From JBMNCR01 sp049366695 (GTDB lineage: Bacteria; Bacillota; Clostridia; Eubacteriales; Alkalibacteraceae): 64,000 bases of DNA. Of this stretch, positions 9,545-19,020 are shown one piece after another. Position numbers and translations under genes: made by a program. The stretch lies in contig JBMNCR010000034.1 in NCBI GenBank assembly GCA_049366695.1, positions 147,413 through 211,412 on the forward strand, given 5' to 3'. The notes beneath the pieces were generated by a model. The model had not been told where the DNA came from. It worked only from the letters and a program-made list of their open reading frames with translations, and made no database searches. The first letter of the stretch is position 1; each line of letters opens with the position of its first letter.

Positions 9545-9766
9545 TTATTTATTGGTATCCATTACTTTGTTTGATTGCCTAAAATACATAAATAGACCCA
9601 TAAATCCGCCCATAAATCCACTCAGCAATCCACTAATGCCGTTACCTACCGCATTTGCCATTACGCTATTTGGCATAGGTATTATAAAATAGTTAATCAA
9701 AAAACTCATAATCAACCCCATTATTCCTCCCATTAATCCACTAATTAATAAGGCTTTTATATTCAT
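9545..9766 (-). CDS. Small glycine-zipper membrane protein, unknown function
   Basis: The 73-residue protein is almost entirely two hydrophobic helices (about 5-30 and 38-62) rich in GxxxG spacing (LISGLMGGIMGLIM and GLLSGFMGGFMGLFM). A polar linker separates them and the tail is basic/polar. The two halves look like a duplicated motif. GGGG lies upstream of the start. I do not recognise the family. It follows the 43-codon ORF and the URO-D gene in the same direction. Confidence 0.6.
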   Translation of the reverse strand: MNIKALLISGLMGGIMGLIMSFLINYFIIPMPNSVMANAVGNGISGLLSGFMGGFMGLFMYFRQSNKVMDTNK

Positions 9767-9903
9767 ATAATATTCCCCTTTTTATTTTTACTTAATTTCC
9801 TATTTTTCTTAGATACCAACTAAAATATAATAAAATTGTGTGCTCATTTAATATCAGACAAATATTGTATAATATTATTCATCCATTTTAGTTATAGGTA
9901 TAT

Positions 9904-10035
9904 TTACGAAGCAAGAGATATAAATTTAATAAATGTCATAAATCCTTCACGAACATTCTCATCATTAGGTAAAAAATCCAACTCATTTTCCTTTATTTCT
10001 TCAAATACTTCCAATAATGTCTTATTATCTTCCAT
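9904..10035 (-). CDS. Small acidic 43-residue ORF downstream of the URO-D family gene
   Basis: An ATG at 10035 with GGGGG about eight bases upstream opens a 43-codon reading frame (MEDNKTLLEVFEEIKENELD...). It ends 11 bases downstream of the URO-D gene stop, so it is probably cotranscribed. It is Glu/Asn/Phe-rich and shows no recognisable motif. It could be a genuine small protein or the truncated start of a lost gene. Confidence 0.4.
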   Translation of the reverse strand: MEDNKTLLEVFEEIKENELDFLPNDENVREGFMTFIKFISLAS

Positions 10036-10046
10036 GATTTAACCCC

Positions 10047-11207
10047 CTATTTATAAATTCCATACTCATGAACATAATTATTTACTGCAATAAGATTTTC
10101 TACATTTAAATCATCTTTAGATAACAATGCTCTGCTTGAAGTAAAGATATATCCACCACCAGGAGCACATTCATCCACAAGTCTTTTTGCATAATCAATA
10201 CATTTTTCTTTATTATCATACTTCAACATATTTAATGGCATACCACCTGCTAGTGTAATATTGTCACCTATTTTTTTCTTTGCATTAAATACGTTATCTT
10301 CTTCAAGAATACCTATTGCAAAGTTTTTCGGCATACTATTTAAAAACTCGTATTTAGATTCCCAATTTCCTTCCAAAAACATAACTAGCTTGCCTCCTAA
10401 TTGATGAATGCGATTAAACATTCTTTCATAAGTAGGCCAGAAATATTTTTCAAATTGTTTTGGATTAATAAATGTTGGTACGTGCATCATTGTAGCATAG
10501 AATGGAAATTCTGGAACAGACTCAGCATCTGGTGCAATCCCCATAATTTGATTTGCAAATTCTTCTAAAGCATTAATCCCTGCAAGTAAATCATCAGGAT
10601 TTCTTCTTAAATCCATAGATATACCCTTAAATCCCCTTAAATAATCAAAAATAATATCCATTGGAGGATATGCTATATTAGAGCTTAAAACTGGCATATT
10701 GTATTTATTTTTTAATACTTCTAATAACTTTCCTTGAGCAGCACTTTTAAATTTCCAATGATTAACTAAATCTTTTATTGCATTATAATTTTCTGGATAG
10801 CCTTTTGATAATTTTTCTGCTTTCCTTGGCACCATAGTATTAAACATATATCCCATAGGATCTTTTACTAATTCAGAATATTCTTCAGCTCTCATCGGAG
10901 ATATTTCTGTGTGTTGGACTGTTTGACCATCTTCTGATATGAAATGTCCTTTACAACCTATAAGCCTAGCACTTTTCGCGTCAAAAGCCAATCCACTAAC
11001 AAAAGCAGCATCTGAATAAACATCTCCATGGGGTTTACTGTATATTTCTATTTCTTTTTCAGGATTATCTTCCATTTCTTTTATAGTACTGTTTGCATAC
11101 GAAACACTCCAAGTTTCAAACATGGACAAAATAGGTACTTTGTCAGGTTCTTGATGACTTACTGTAGTTAAAATACGTTCTACTTTTTCTTGATATGTAT
11201 CTCCCAT
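10047..11207 (-). CDS. Uroporphyrinogen decarboxylase (URO-D) family protein, probable corrinoid-linked methyltransferase relative
   Basis: The 386-residue protein fits the URO-D superfamily, which includes HemE and the cobamide:coenzyme M-type methyltransferases MtaA/CmuA. Visible features are the N-terminal HQEPDKVPI segment, YPPMDIIFDYLRGFKGISMDL, a FLEGNW segment, and the C-terminal IGDNITLAGGMP and APGGGYIFTSS stretch. Anaerobes use such proteins in O- or N-demethylation. The neighbouring corrinoid cap domain and remnant support that over haem synthesis. The start follows GAGGAG. It is divergent from a TetR gene with a palindromic operator between them. Confidence 0.8.
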   Translation of the reverse strand: MGDTYQEKVERILTTVSHQEPDKVPILSMFETWSVSYANSTIKEMEDNPEKEIEIYSKPHGDVYSDAAFVSGLAFDAKSARLIGCKGHFISEDGQTVQHTEISPMRAEEYSELVKDPMGYMFNTMVPRKAEKLSKGYPENYNAIKDLVNHWKFKSAAQGKLLEVLKNKYNMPVLSSNIAYPPMDIIFDYLRGFKGISMDLRRNPDDLLAGINALEEFANQIMGIAPDAESVPEFPFYATMMHVPTFINPKQFEKYFWPTYERMFNRIHQLGGKLVMFLEGNWESKYEFLNSMPKNFAIGILEEDNVFNAKKKIGDNITLAGGMPLNMLKYDNKEKCIDYAKRLVDECAPGGGYIFTSSRALLSKDDLNVENLIAVNNYVHEYGIYK

Positions 11208-11334
11208 AGCTTATCACTCCTCAATTAAAATTTTATAAACATAATTCATAGATATTCATTCATTAATTGAGCAACTAAATTCAATTGCATAATTAACAAT
11301 AATTTTAGATATTGTGCACCATATCTAAATACGC

Positions 11335-11376
11335 ATACTATTCCTACCGTGGTAGCTACCATGGTAGGAATAGTAT
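11335..11376. promoter_or_regulatory. 42-bp near-perfect palindrome, probable TetR operator
   Basis: The 42 bases are a palindrome centred between 11355 and 11356 with one mismatched pair (11349/11362). Nested inside are two 10-bp palindromes of the form TACCRTGGTA at 11345-11354 and 11357-11366, centres 12 bp apart. This suggests two regulator dimers on one site. It lies between the divergent URO-D and tetR genes, the classic place for a TetR-family operator. Confidence 0.7.
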
Positions 11377-11530
11377 ATCAAATTATATTTTGCTTTGTCA
11401 ATACAATATTGTACATTAAACTATATTTATTTTTATTATTATTTATTTCAAATTAAATCTAATCTTAATTTTTGTATGTTATACTATATATTGATTGATA
11501 CAATTATGAATATTTTGAATGGTGGCATCT

Positions 11531-12196
11531 ATGGAAAAAAAATCAAATACCAAAGAAGTAATAATTGAAAATGCAATAAAACTTTTTTATGAATTAGGAT
11601 ATGAAGAAACTACATTGAGAAAAATCGCTGCAGAGAGCGGATTTTCGCACGTCGCTCTTTTTAGCTATTTTAAAACCAAAGGCGAATTAGCAGCAATATT
11701 AATAGATCGTTATTTAAAAAGTCTAGTGCAAATAACAAGAGATTTTATTCTAAATAATAAACTTTATTCAGATAATTATATTTATCATTACTTATTCTAC
11801 TGGGGTATTCATTATAAAATATTGGTAGCTGATAAAAAACTTTCTAAATTTTATTTTGAATTTTATAAAAATGCAAATATCGAATTTGTCGGAGCAACTT
11901 CAAATTATGGAAAATTTGTTTTTATTGAACTTTTCAACTTTAAATACCAAAAAACTGAAATAGATATGTTTCTAGATTTTACTACAATTTCAAATATTGA
12001 TGTTACTTTAGCTCATCTGTGTTTTGATAATAAAATTACTATAAGCAAGGCAGTAAAATATTTATTAAATTTCTTAAATGTCATGGAATATTTTTATGAG
12101 AATATATCAAATGAAGAAATTGATGATTTTATTAATACCAATATTGAAACACTAAATTTAGATCAATTCGATATTTATCAGGACTTTTTACAGTAA
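11531..12196 (+). CDS. TetR/AcrR family transcriptional regulator
   Basis: The N-terminal helix-turn-helix is clear: AIKLFYELGYEETTLRKIAAESGFSHVALFSYFKTKGELAAILIDRYL. The C-terminal ligand-binding half is unassigned. I prefer the ATG at 11531 (GGTGG six bases upstream) to the one at 11519. The gene is divergent from the URO-D family gene and the palindrome at 11335-11376 lies between them. It therefore likely represses that gene and itself; this is inferred from arrangement. Confidence 0.88.
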   Translation: MEKKSNTKEVIIENAIKLFYELGYEETTLRKIAAESGFSHVALFSYFKTKGELAAILIDRYLKSLVQITRDFILNNKLYSDNYIYHYLFYWGIHYKILVADKKLSKFYFEFYKNANIEFVGATSNYGKFVFIELFNFKYQKTEIDMFLDFTTISNIDVTLAHLCFDNKITISKAVKYLLNFLNVMEYFYENISNEEIDDFINTNIETLNLDQFDIYQDFLQ

Positions 12197-12386
12197 TTAC
12201 AATTAGTTAATATACCTAAAATTGGTTATTTTTTTATTTGATTCTTTACATTAGTGTAGGCATGAGCAGATTTATTGCGAACTCCTTTTTTTACTGTATA
12301 TTAATTCATTATTTTCATCTAATAACCGTATGGTACCTTGTTCTTAAATATCATTTTATAATATAATTATAAATAGAGGTGAAAAC

Positions 12387-13214
12387 ATGAAATATAAAAT
12401 AAGTGAATTCGCAAGTATCCTAGGTGTTACTCCTGATACTTTAAGATTATATGAAAAATATGGTATTATTAAACCCATTATAAGCGATGAAAACAACTAC
12501 AGATATTTTGACGATTTAGATGCGCGTAATATATTAAGAAGTAGATGGTATCGCAGTTTTAACATTCCGTTATCAGAATCAACTCTTCTTACTAACCAGG
12601 CTGATTTAGACTCAATTATTGGAAAATTTGAGAATCGCGAAAAAGAATTAAAAGAAGAAATAAAAAAAACAAAAATGCTTCTAGATAATCTACACGAAAC
12701 AATAGATACTTGTAAAAAAATGAAATTTTCGCTAGGTAAATGTTTTGTACAAGATTTTCCTAGTATTTATAGAATCATACAAACTGATCATTATAATCTT
12801 ATATCAGTTTCTGATACATCTCTACACGAGATTGTAAAACAATGGATGGATTTACTCCCGTATACTTTTTATTCTTTTAGAATTGATCAGAATTTTTTAT
12901 TAGAAGATAATTTAAATTCAAATTTAAATAATAGTTATAATTTTGGCTTGACAATTACTGAAAAAGACGCGATTCTTTTAAATATTGATATTAATGAATA
13001 TGTAGAATATTATCCATCTCAAAACTGCATTATGTCCATTATAAAAATACCTGAAGGAAGTCATATCTCAACTAAGAATATTGGACATATGTTATCATAT
13101 GCTAAAGCAAATAATTATACTATTTGTGGTGATATATTTGGACGAGTTATTCTAGCTGAAAAAAGTGAAGATAATCTTTACAACTATTTATCTGTACATA
13201 TTCCTATAGAATAG
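12387..13214 (+). CDS. MerR family transcriptional regulator
   Basis: The MerR-type winged helix occupies residues 1-70 (YKISEFASILGVTPDTLRLYEKYGII, then NNYRYFDDLDARNILRSRWYRSFNIPL). A dimerisation coiled coil follows at about 80-115 (IGKFENREKELKEEIKKTKMLLDNLHETI). The C-terminal 150 residues resemble no effector domain I can name. The start has GAGGTG upstream. The target is unknown; nearest candidates are the corrinoid-related genes. Confidence 0.85.
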   Translation: MKYKISEFASILGVTPDTLRLYEKYGIIKPIISDENNYRYFDDLDARNILRSRWYRSFNIPLSESTLLTNQADLDSIIGKFENREKELKEEIKKTKMLLDNLHETIDTCKKMKFSLGKCFVQDFPSIYRIIQTDHYNLISVSDTSLHEIVKQWMDLLPYTFYSFRIDQNFLLEDNLNSNLNNSYNFGLTITEKDAILLNIDINEYVEYYPSQNCIMSIIKIPEGSHISTKNIGHMLSYAKANNYTICGDIFGRVILAEKSEDNLYNYLSVHIPIE

Positions 13215-13346
13215 TATTTTATTTATTGAATTAACTATATAAATGGAGTGTTAATAAACACAATATATTTCATTCTACTTTTTTGGTGTATCTTAAACTT
13301 AATATAATAAAGTTTGTAAGTAATCCCCTTATAAATATATTCAATT

Positions 13347-13943
13347 TTACATAAAGTATTTATATCTATAATGATTTAATATACATACTGAATTATCATG
13401 CAAATCATCATCTACAGGAATTCCATATGTTCCTGTTTCAGGATCTAGAAATAATGGTAAATAACAAGGGTAATATGTAAAAGTTGAAAATGCAACAATT
13501 AATATCATCAGCACCCCGATGGATATTTTTTTTATACACATTGGTTTTGGCATTGAAATCAATAACATATAACTTATAAAGTAACTACTTATTATTGCAA
13601 TAAAAAATATAGAAATATCTACAATATTAATATTGTAACCAATAATACCAGTATAGGTATAAAACAAAATTAATATCATACTCGGTATAGTTAATAACAT
13701 AAAAGCTTTTGCTACTATATAGTTTTTTGAGCATTTTCTAATAAAAAAGTACTCAATTATTGAAAAGAATAAGGCAGGCCAAAAAGCAATTTTACAGTGT
13801 TCCCAGACACTCTCGTTCACAGCAAATAATACAGCCGAAAATTTGCACTTATCAAACCATGAATAAGCAAAATGGAAAATAAAACCTAAAATAATTGTCA
13901 CAAAAATACCTAGTATCTCCCAGCGGAAAATCTTCTTTTTCAT
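13347..13943 (-). CDS. Membrane protein, DUF6512-like
   Basis: I start at the ATG at 13943 because GAGGTG precedes it; an ATG six codons earlier has none. The roughly 198-residue protein has about six transmembrane helices. The segment LFAVNESVWEHCKIAFWPALFFSIIEYF and the terminal LDPETGTYGIPVDD match features I associate with DUF6512 proteins. Function is unknown. Confidence 0.7.
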   Translation of the reverse strand: MKKKIFRWEILGIFVTIILGFIFHFAYSWFDKCKFSAVLFAVNESVWEHCKIAFWPALFFSIIEYFFIRKCSKNYIVAKAFMLLTIPSMILILFYTYTGIIGYNINIVDISIFFIAIISSYFISYMLLISMPKPMCIKKISIGVLMILIVAFSTFTYYPCYLPLFLDPETGTYGIPVDDDLHDNSVCILNHYRYKYFM

Positions 13944-14032
13944 AGATACACCTCTATGCATTTATATGTGTTCACTATATTACTTTTATGCATTATAAAA
14001 AAGGTTATGCTAAATTTGTAATATATTTTTAT

Positions 14033-14335
14033 TTAGGCTTTGTTTTCATTAGAAAAAATAGTTATTTCTGAAGTAAAAATATCTTCATTAATGACAGACG
14101 CGATACTTTCATATATTTGCGATAATATTTCTCCACCAAAAATTAAATCTCCAACTTGATATTTTCTTTCTTCAAATAGATTTTTTACAATTTCTAACCC
14201 TTCTCTTGATGCCTTAATTAATTCATTAATCTGTTCAATACTGGGACTATCCTTCATAAAATTATTAACGAACTCCAAGGCTTCTTCTTCTTTAAGTTTT
14301 GCAATTGTATTTTTTAAATAAGTATAATCTTTCAA
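14033..14335 (-). CDS. Stand-alone corrinoid-protein cap (B12-binding-2) domain
   Basis: The 100-residue protein matches the helical cap that precedes the cobalamin-binding Rossmann domain in MtaC/MtbC-type proteins. The key stretch is ELIKASREGLEIVKNLFEERKYQVGDLIFGGEIL, the usual REGMEIVGxxFExGEYFLxDLIxAGEI pattern. The domain that should follow, with DxHxxG for the cobalt-coordinating His, is absent: the frame stops at 14033 and nothing similar follows. It is either a truncated gene or a deliberate minimal cap protein. Confidence 0.65.
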   Translation of the reverse strand: MKDYTYLKNTIAKLKEEEALEFVNNFMKDSPSIEQINELIKASREGLEIVKNLFEERKYQVGDLIFGGEILSQIYESIASVINEDIFTSEITIFSNENKA

Positions 14336-14614
14336 AAAAATCCTCCTAATGTTTTTTTGAGATTATTCCTAAATATTAACGTATTTATACATATATTAAA
14401 TATTAATTTATATTGACACTAATTTTTAATAGTTTTTGTTTATTTCACAGTAAAAAAATATTATCATTTTTTATTGAATCAAAGTCATTATTATTGAGAA
14501 AATATTATTAATCATAAGTAATTTATTTATACAACAACTTTTATAAATGAATATACATTTATTTTCCATTATGATAAAATCATAAGATAATATTTTAATA
14601 CAAGGAGTGATTAT

Positions 14615-16300
14615 GTGAGTAGTGATAGTGCTACATCAAATTTTATTTACAACGCCATCGATGAAGATATAGAAAACAATATTTATACTGAAAATAGGGT
14701 ACAGACACGTTTTCCTCCTGAACCTAATGGTTACTTGCATATAGGACATGCGAAATCTATTTTGCTTAATTATAATACTGCTGTTAAATATAATGGAAAA
14801 TTTAATCTGCGTTTCGATGATACAAACCCAGTTAAAGAAGATATTGAATTTGTTAATTCCATAAAACAGGATATAAAATGGCTAGGAGCTGATTGGGAAG
14901 ATCGTTTATTTTATGCTTCAAACTATTTTGATCAAATGTATAACTACGCTTTAGAGTTAATAGAAAAAGGGCTTGCTTACGTAGATGATTTATCTCCGGA
15001 AGAAATAAAAAAATATAGAGGCACATTAACTTCCCCTGGAAAAGAAAGTCCATACCGTAATAGGACTGTTGAAGAAAACATTGAAATATTTGATAAAATG
15101 AAAAATGGTGAATTCTCAGATGGATCAAAAGTACTCAGAGCTAAAGTTGATATGTCAAGTCCCAATATTAATATGAGAGATCCAATTATTTATAGGATAT
15201 TACATGCTACACACCATAATACTGGTGACAAATGGTGTATTTACCCTATGTACGACTACGCACATCCAATTGAAGACGGTATAGAAAATATCACTCATTC
15301 TATATGTACTCTGGAATTTGAAGATCATCGACCATTTTATAATTGGGTTTTAGAGAATCTAGATGATTATAAGATTGAGAGACCTAAACAAATAGAATTT
15401 GCAAAACTCCAACTTAGCAATACAATAATCGGCAAAAGGTTTATTAAAGGATTGATTGATAATAACATTGTTGACGGTTGGGATGATCCTAGATTGATGA
15501 CTATCTCTGGAATGAGAAGAAGAGGCATTACTTCTGAAGCTATACAAAATTTTTGTGAAGAAATAGGTATAGCAAAATCAAATAGTACTGTAGATATAGC
15601 TATGTTCGAGCATTTTGTAAGGGATGATTTGAAAACAAAAACTCCACGACAAATGGCTATTCTTAAACCTCTTAAAGTTATAATTACAAATTATCCAGAA
15701 GATAAAATAGAATGGCTTGAAATATCAAAAAATAACGATAATGAAAGTTTTGGAAAAAGAAAAGTACCTTTTAGTCGTGAAATTTTCGTTGAACAAGATG
15801 ATTTTTTGGAAATCCCTCCAAAGAAATTTTTTAGATTATTTCCTGGTAATGAAGTAAGATTAATGGGAGCATACTTTATAAAATGCAATGAGGTTATTAA
15901 GGATAACCAAGGAAATATTACAGAACTTAGATGCACTTATGATCCTGAAACCAAATCTGGTAGTGGTTTTACTGGCAGAAAAGTAAAAGGCACTTTGCAT
16001 TGGGTAAACGCATCTACTTGCATAAATGCAGAAGTAAGGCTTTATGATTATTTGATAAAAGAGGATAAAGAAACTTCTGAAGATACCTCAAATGATATGA
16101 ACAATATAAATCTAAATGCTTTAACTGTAGTTACGGCTTGTTTAGAACCTGAATTTAGCAAAGCTAAAATCGGCGATAGATTCCAATTTGTTAGAAATGG
16201 GTACTTTGCAGTAGATAGCAAAGATACAACAGAGGATAAATTAGTATTTAATTTAATAGTTAATCTAAAAAGCTCTTGGAAACCATCTCGTAATAAATGA
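14615..16300 (+). CDS. glnS: Glutaminyl-tRNA synthetase with altered KMSKS loop
   Basis: This class I synthetase charges tRNA-Gln. HIGH is at residues 42-45 in [18 protein letters not shown], followed by LRFDDTNP and the GlnRS-typical [32 protein letters not shown]. The C-terminal half forms the anticodon-binding beta barrels. The start is GTG with AAGGAG upstream. At residues 271-275 the KMSKS equivalent reads IIGKR where bacterial GlnRS normally has VMSKR, so Met-Ser is replaced by Ile-Gly while Lys is kept. Length (561) is normal. It is monocistronic, and gatCAB genes are not in this window. Confidence 0.95.
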   Translation: MSSDSATSNFIYNAIDEDIENNIYTENRVQTRFPPEPNGYLHIGHAKSILLNYNTAVKYNGKFNLRFDDTNPVKEDIEFVNSIKQDIKWLGADWEDRLFYASNYFDQMYNYALELIEKGLAYVDDLSPEEIKKYRGTLTSPGKESPYRNRTVEENIEIFDKMKNGEFSDGSKVLRAKVDMSSPNINMRDPIIYRILHATHHNTGDKWCIYPMYDYAHPIEDGIENITHSICTLEFEDHRPFYNWVLENLDDYKIERPKQIEFAKLQLSNTIIGKRFIKGLIDNNIVDGWDDPRLMTISGMRRRGITSEAIQNFCEEIGIAKSNSTVDIAMFEHFVRDDLKTKTPRQMAILKPLKVIITNYPEDKIEWLEISKNNDNESFGKRKVPFSREIFVEQDDFLEIPPKKFFRLFPGNEVRLMGAYFIKCNEVIKDNQGNITELRCTYDPETKSGSGFTGRKVKGTLHWVNASTCINAEVRLYDYLIKEDKETSEDTSNDMNNINLNALTVVTACLEPEFSKAKIGDRFQFVRNGYFAVDSKDTTEDKLVFNLIVNLKSSWKPSRNK

Positions 16301-16356
16301 GTTAGATAGGGCTTGAGGTGTTGATTAGAAATTGAGGTGTTTGATATTTTGTCTAT

Positions 16357-16403
16357 CCAATTAATAAAGAAATCGAACTTATTATTCTTTCTTTATTAAT
16401 TGG
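16357..16403 (+). terminator. Inverted repeat downstream of glnS
   Basis: A perfect 16-bp inverted repeat (16357-16372 with 16388-16403, AATTAATAAAGAAA arms) and a 15-base loop lie 57 bases past the glnS stop. It is AT-rich and lacks a U tract, so termination is plausible but not certain. Confidence 0.4.
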
Positions 16404-16458
16404 CTGAATTATTTAAGCACATGACACAGTCTCTGAGAGAGTATAAGAGAGCTCTAAA

Positions 16459-16791
16459 TTAAGCTTTTTCATATCTTTCATAATAACCGACTACATTACC
16501 CTCTTTATCTCTTACAACTCTCATAAATACATTTTTACCTTCTTTATTTTGTGTCAAAAATCTTTCATCTTCTCCTTTTATAAAACTATCATATATTTCT
16601 AGGATAATTTTATTAGATTTTTCATTATGACAGTCAAATATTGATTTACCTACTAATTCACTTCCTCCTCTTTTAGCATATTTTAAAAACGCAGCTTTGT
16701 TCATATACTTTATTTTATGGTTAGTATCTACAAATACAATAGGATCTGGTATACTTTCAAGAATGTATTCATAAGTTTTGCTATTTATCAT
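16459..16791 (-). CDS. Single-domain PAS protein
   Basis: All 110 residues form one PAS domain: ILESIPDPIVFVDTNHKIKYMNKAAFLKYAKR at the start, GKSIFDCHNEKSNKIILEIY in the middle, and VFMRVVRDKEGNVVGYYERYE at the end. No output domain is attached. The CHNEKS segment also occurs in PAS modules of anaerobes. It may bind a small ligand or haem and act through a partner not seen here. Confidence 0.75.
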   Translation of the reverse strand: MINSKTYEYILESIPDPIVFVDTNHKIKYMNKAAFLKYAKRGGSELVGKSIFDCHNEKSNKIILEIYDSFIKGEDERFLTQNKEGKNVFMRVVRDKEGNVVGYYERYEKA

Positions 16792-16841
16792 TTATTAGTA
16801 CTCCTTCTCATTTTTTTCGATACGTTTCACTTTTATATATA

Positions 16842-17252
16842 CTACATTTCATTTTTGACTCCAGTTATTATATAGGATAATCCTAATCCGATAAATCCAC
16901 CAACTGTTCCTAACATAAAATTCTCTGTAGCAAATCCAATAGCTATTCCTATTATAAATCCTCCAATTACAAGTGACTCCCCGTATTCTTCATTTTCATC
17001 AGTATTACAATCTTCTTCATTTTCATCAGTATTAAATTTTTTTTCATTTTTATCTTTTACTAAGTCATCTAGAGATATTTTAAATAAGTCACTCAACACT
17101 ATCAGTTTATCTATTTCTGGGTAAGAATATCCTGATTCCCATTTTGATACTGCTTGACGAGATACCTTTAATTCCTCTGCAAGTTTCTCTTGTGATAATC
17201 CTTCTCGTTTTCTTAATATTTTAAGTTTTTGTGAAAAACTCAAATTAATCAC
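16842..17252 (-). CDS. XRE-family regulator with membrane C-terminus
   Basis: The HTH_3 domain occupies residues 6-65 (LKILRKREGLSQEKLAEELKVSRQAVSKWESG). A short acidic linker follows with the tandem repeat NTDENEE, visible in DNA as a repeated TTCATTTTCATCAGTATTA. Two hydrophobic segments close the protein (about 95-112 and 115-131), so it is probably a membrane-tethered regulator. The target is unknown; it is upstream of the PAS gene and codirectional. Confidence 0.75.
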   Translation of the reverse strand: MINLSFSQKLKILRKREGLSQEKLAEELKVSRQAVSKWESGYSYPEIDKLIVLSDLFKISLDDLVKDKNEKKFNTDENEEDCNTDENEEYGESLVIGGFIIGIAIGFATENFMLGTVGGFIGLGLSYIITGVKNEM

Positions 17253-17357
17253 CTCACTTAAATTGTAATCAAATATTTCCTAATACACTACCACTTATTA
17301 TTTGCTTTTTTGACAACTTAAGGTTGCAATCACTTTTATTCTGCTCATTATTCCTAA

Positions 17358-18503
17358 TTAACGATTGAATAAATATAAAATATATCCCAATAAAATAATT
17401 ATAAAAATAATAATCATAACTCTATTATTTATTTTGGAATCGTCTCTAAAATAATTAATCAATTTTTGATATAATTGACTAGAATATATAGCTGTTATAT
17501 ATGGCATATTATACATAATTCTCTTTATTATTTTTTCATCTAAAAAAAGAAAACCTATATTAGGTATATCAATTAATAGTGTATTCGTTTCATTTTCACT
17601 TATTATCGACTCTAATACAAGACTATTTATGCTTTGATAATTACTGCCCTCTTCTATATTATTTATCCTTCTATTTAGCATTATATCAAGAATATTATGT
17701 GCTTTATTAATTGGCTTACCATTATACAATAAATTAGAATCAAATGAATTTATTACTTTTACATTTAATTCTTTATTTGAATTATTTATCTTATTTTCTT
17801 TAATCATTGTTAATGCTTTATTTAATAATGTTTGATTAAATTCAATGTTTTGTTCTTCGTTAGAAGGAAACTTTAGATTGTATACTATTGGAGTATCTTC
17901 TTGAATTTTAAGTAAATTACATATCAATGTTTTTATATTATTAGTCTTTTCATCATTGTTAGGATTGTTATTATTTAATAACAAGTTTTTATATATACTC
18001 ATGATATTATTCTCTGATTCTTCATTGTTTGAACCACTAGATATTTTAATATCTATAATATGCGGGATTGGGTTATCCTCATTAATATTTATTATCTTTT
18101 GCTCGAGTAATGGTTTTATATTTGTTAAGTCGGTTAATCCTTTTATATCTTTAATAGTTAAAATACTATCATCACTTAATAATAATTCAATATTATTATT
18201 TTCAAAAATACTTATTAACTTAGGATACAATATCTTTCTTTCCTGGGCAATAATTTCTACTAATTTAATCAATGAATTATTACTAACATCTTGTATTTGT
18301 TCAATTGGTATTATACTGATTATTTTACCTTTAAACGTATTAATTTGCACTTGTTCTACAGATAAAGAACTTTTATTTTTTATGACAGGGGTTATATCAT
18401 TTTCTGCATCTTCAAACGGAACAACGTCTTTTTGATTCTTATTAGATATGTTTTCTTTATAATGAGTATATATTTTATCTATCCGCATAAAAAAAACCCT
18501 CAC
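17358..18503 (-). CDS. Unrecognised tail-anchored protein
   Basis: The 381-residue, Asn/Ile/Lys-rich protein matches no family I can name. Residues 1-358 look cytoplasmic with several alpha/beta stretches and a low-complexity Asn patch near 180-190. The last 20 residues (MIIIFIIILLGYILYLFNR) are a single C-terminal transmembrane anchor with no signal peptide. A second Met at codon 6 (MRIDKIYTHYK) may be the true start. Confidence 0.55.
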   Translation of the reverse strand: MRVFFMRIDKIYTHYKENISNKNQKDVVPFEDAENDITPVIKNKSSLSVEQVQINTFKGKIISIIPIEQIQDVSNNSLIKLVEIIAQERKILYPKLISIFENNNIELLLSDDSILTIKDIKGLTDLTNIKPLLEQKIININEDNPIPHIIDIKISSGSNNEESENNIMSIYKNLLLNNNNPNNDEKTNNIKTLICNLLKIQEDTPIVYNLKFPSNEEQNIEFNQTLLNKALTMIKENKINNSNKELNVKVINSFDSNLLYNGKPINKAHNILDIMLNRRINNIEEGSNYQSINSLVLESIISENETNTLLIDIPNIGFLFLDEKIIKRIMYNMPYITAIYSSQLYQKLINYFRDDSKINNRVMIIIFIIILLGYILYLFNR

Positions 18504-19020
18504 ATTTTACGTAACTCTTCATAAATATAATCGGTTAAATTCTGGATTATTTAATAGAAAAAAGTCTGTTCGAAAAGCTGTGGTTCACAACTATATAGGA
18601 TTCTACAAATCTTTAAAACATTGATCAAAATAATTGCCTATATAATATACATAGCGTTTTTTATTACAGTAGTAAAATATTAGCTTCGCTCAGTTCAAAA
18701 GAACAAAAAAAGAATCGTTAAGAATTATCGGCTATTTAAGCATTGCGTGTTCCGATAATTTAGGGTCTTTTTTCCTTCTTTCCATTTGTTTTGCGTAAGC
18801 GTATTTGCTATTGTATTAAAAATCCGCATCATCTTTGTTATGTAATCCATTTATCCAATCTATTGTATTGTCTTCTTATTATTGGAATTACCATACATAA
18901 GATAACCTTCTTATTCCTTGTCTCAAGGACACACTTGCTCTCAACTAAATGTTTATCACTATTAGCCACAAAAGAGAATTTCACCCACAAGAATGTGTCA
19001 GTGCTAGTTTCACATAAAAA
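18504..19020. other. Non-coding stretch between the tail-anchored gene and nifJ
   Basis: No intact gene is visible here. On the minus strand a frame through 19020-18838 gives readable Lys/Arg/Val-rich peptide. With a frameshift it continues to about 18720, as a dead gene or mobile-element remnant might. I could not assign it to a family. A + strand hairpin with a T run is listed separately. Confidence 0.4.
18723..18773 (+). terminator. Hairpin with T run
   Basis: AATTATCGG (18723-18731) pairs with CCGATAATT (18752-18760) and a run of T follows at 18768-18773. No rightward gene precedes it in this gap, so what it terminates is unclear; it may be part of an element remnant or an unannotated transcript. 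Confidence 0.45.

Noticed and set aside
9836..10042. A 68-codon plus-strand frame near the URO-D gene
   Set aside because: It is antisense to the 43-codon minus-strand ORF that has a ribosome site; the plus frame has none.
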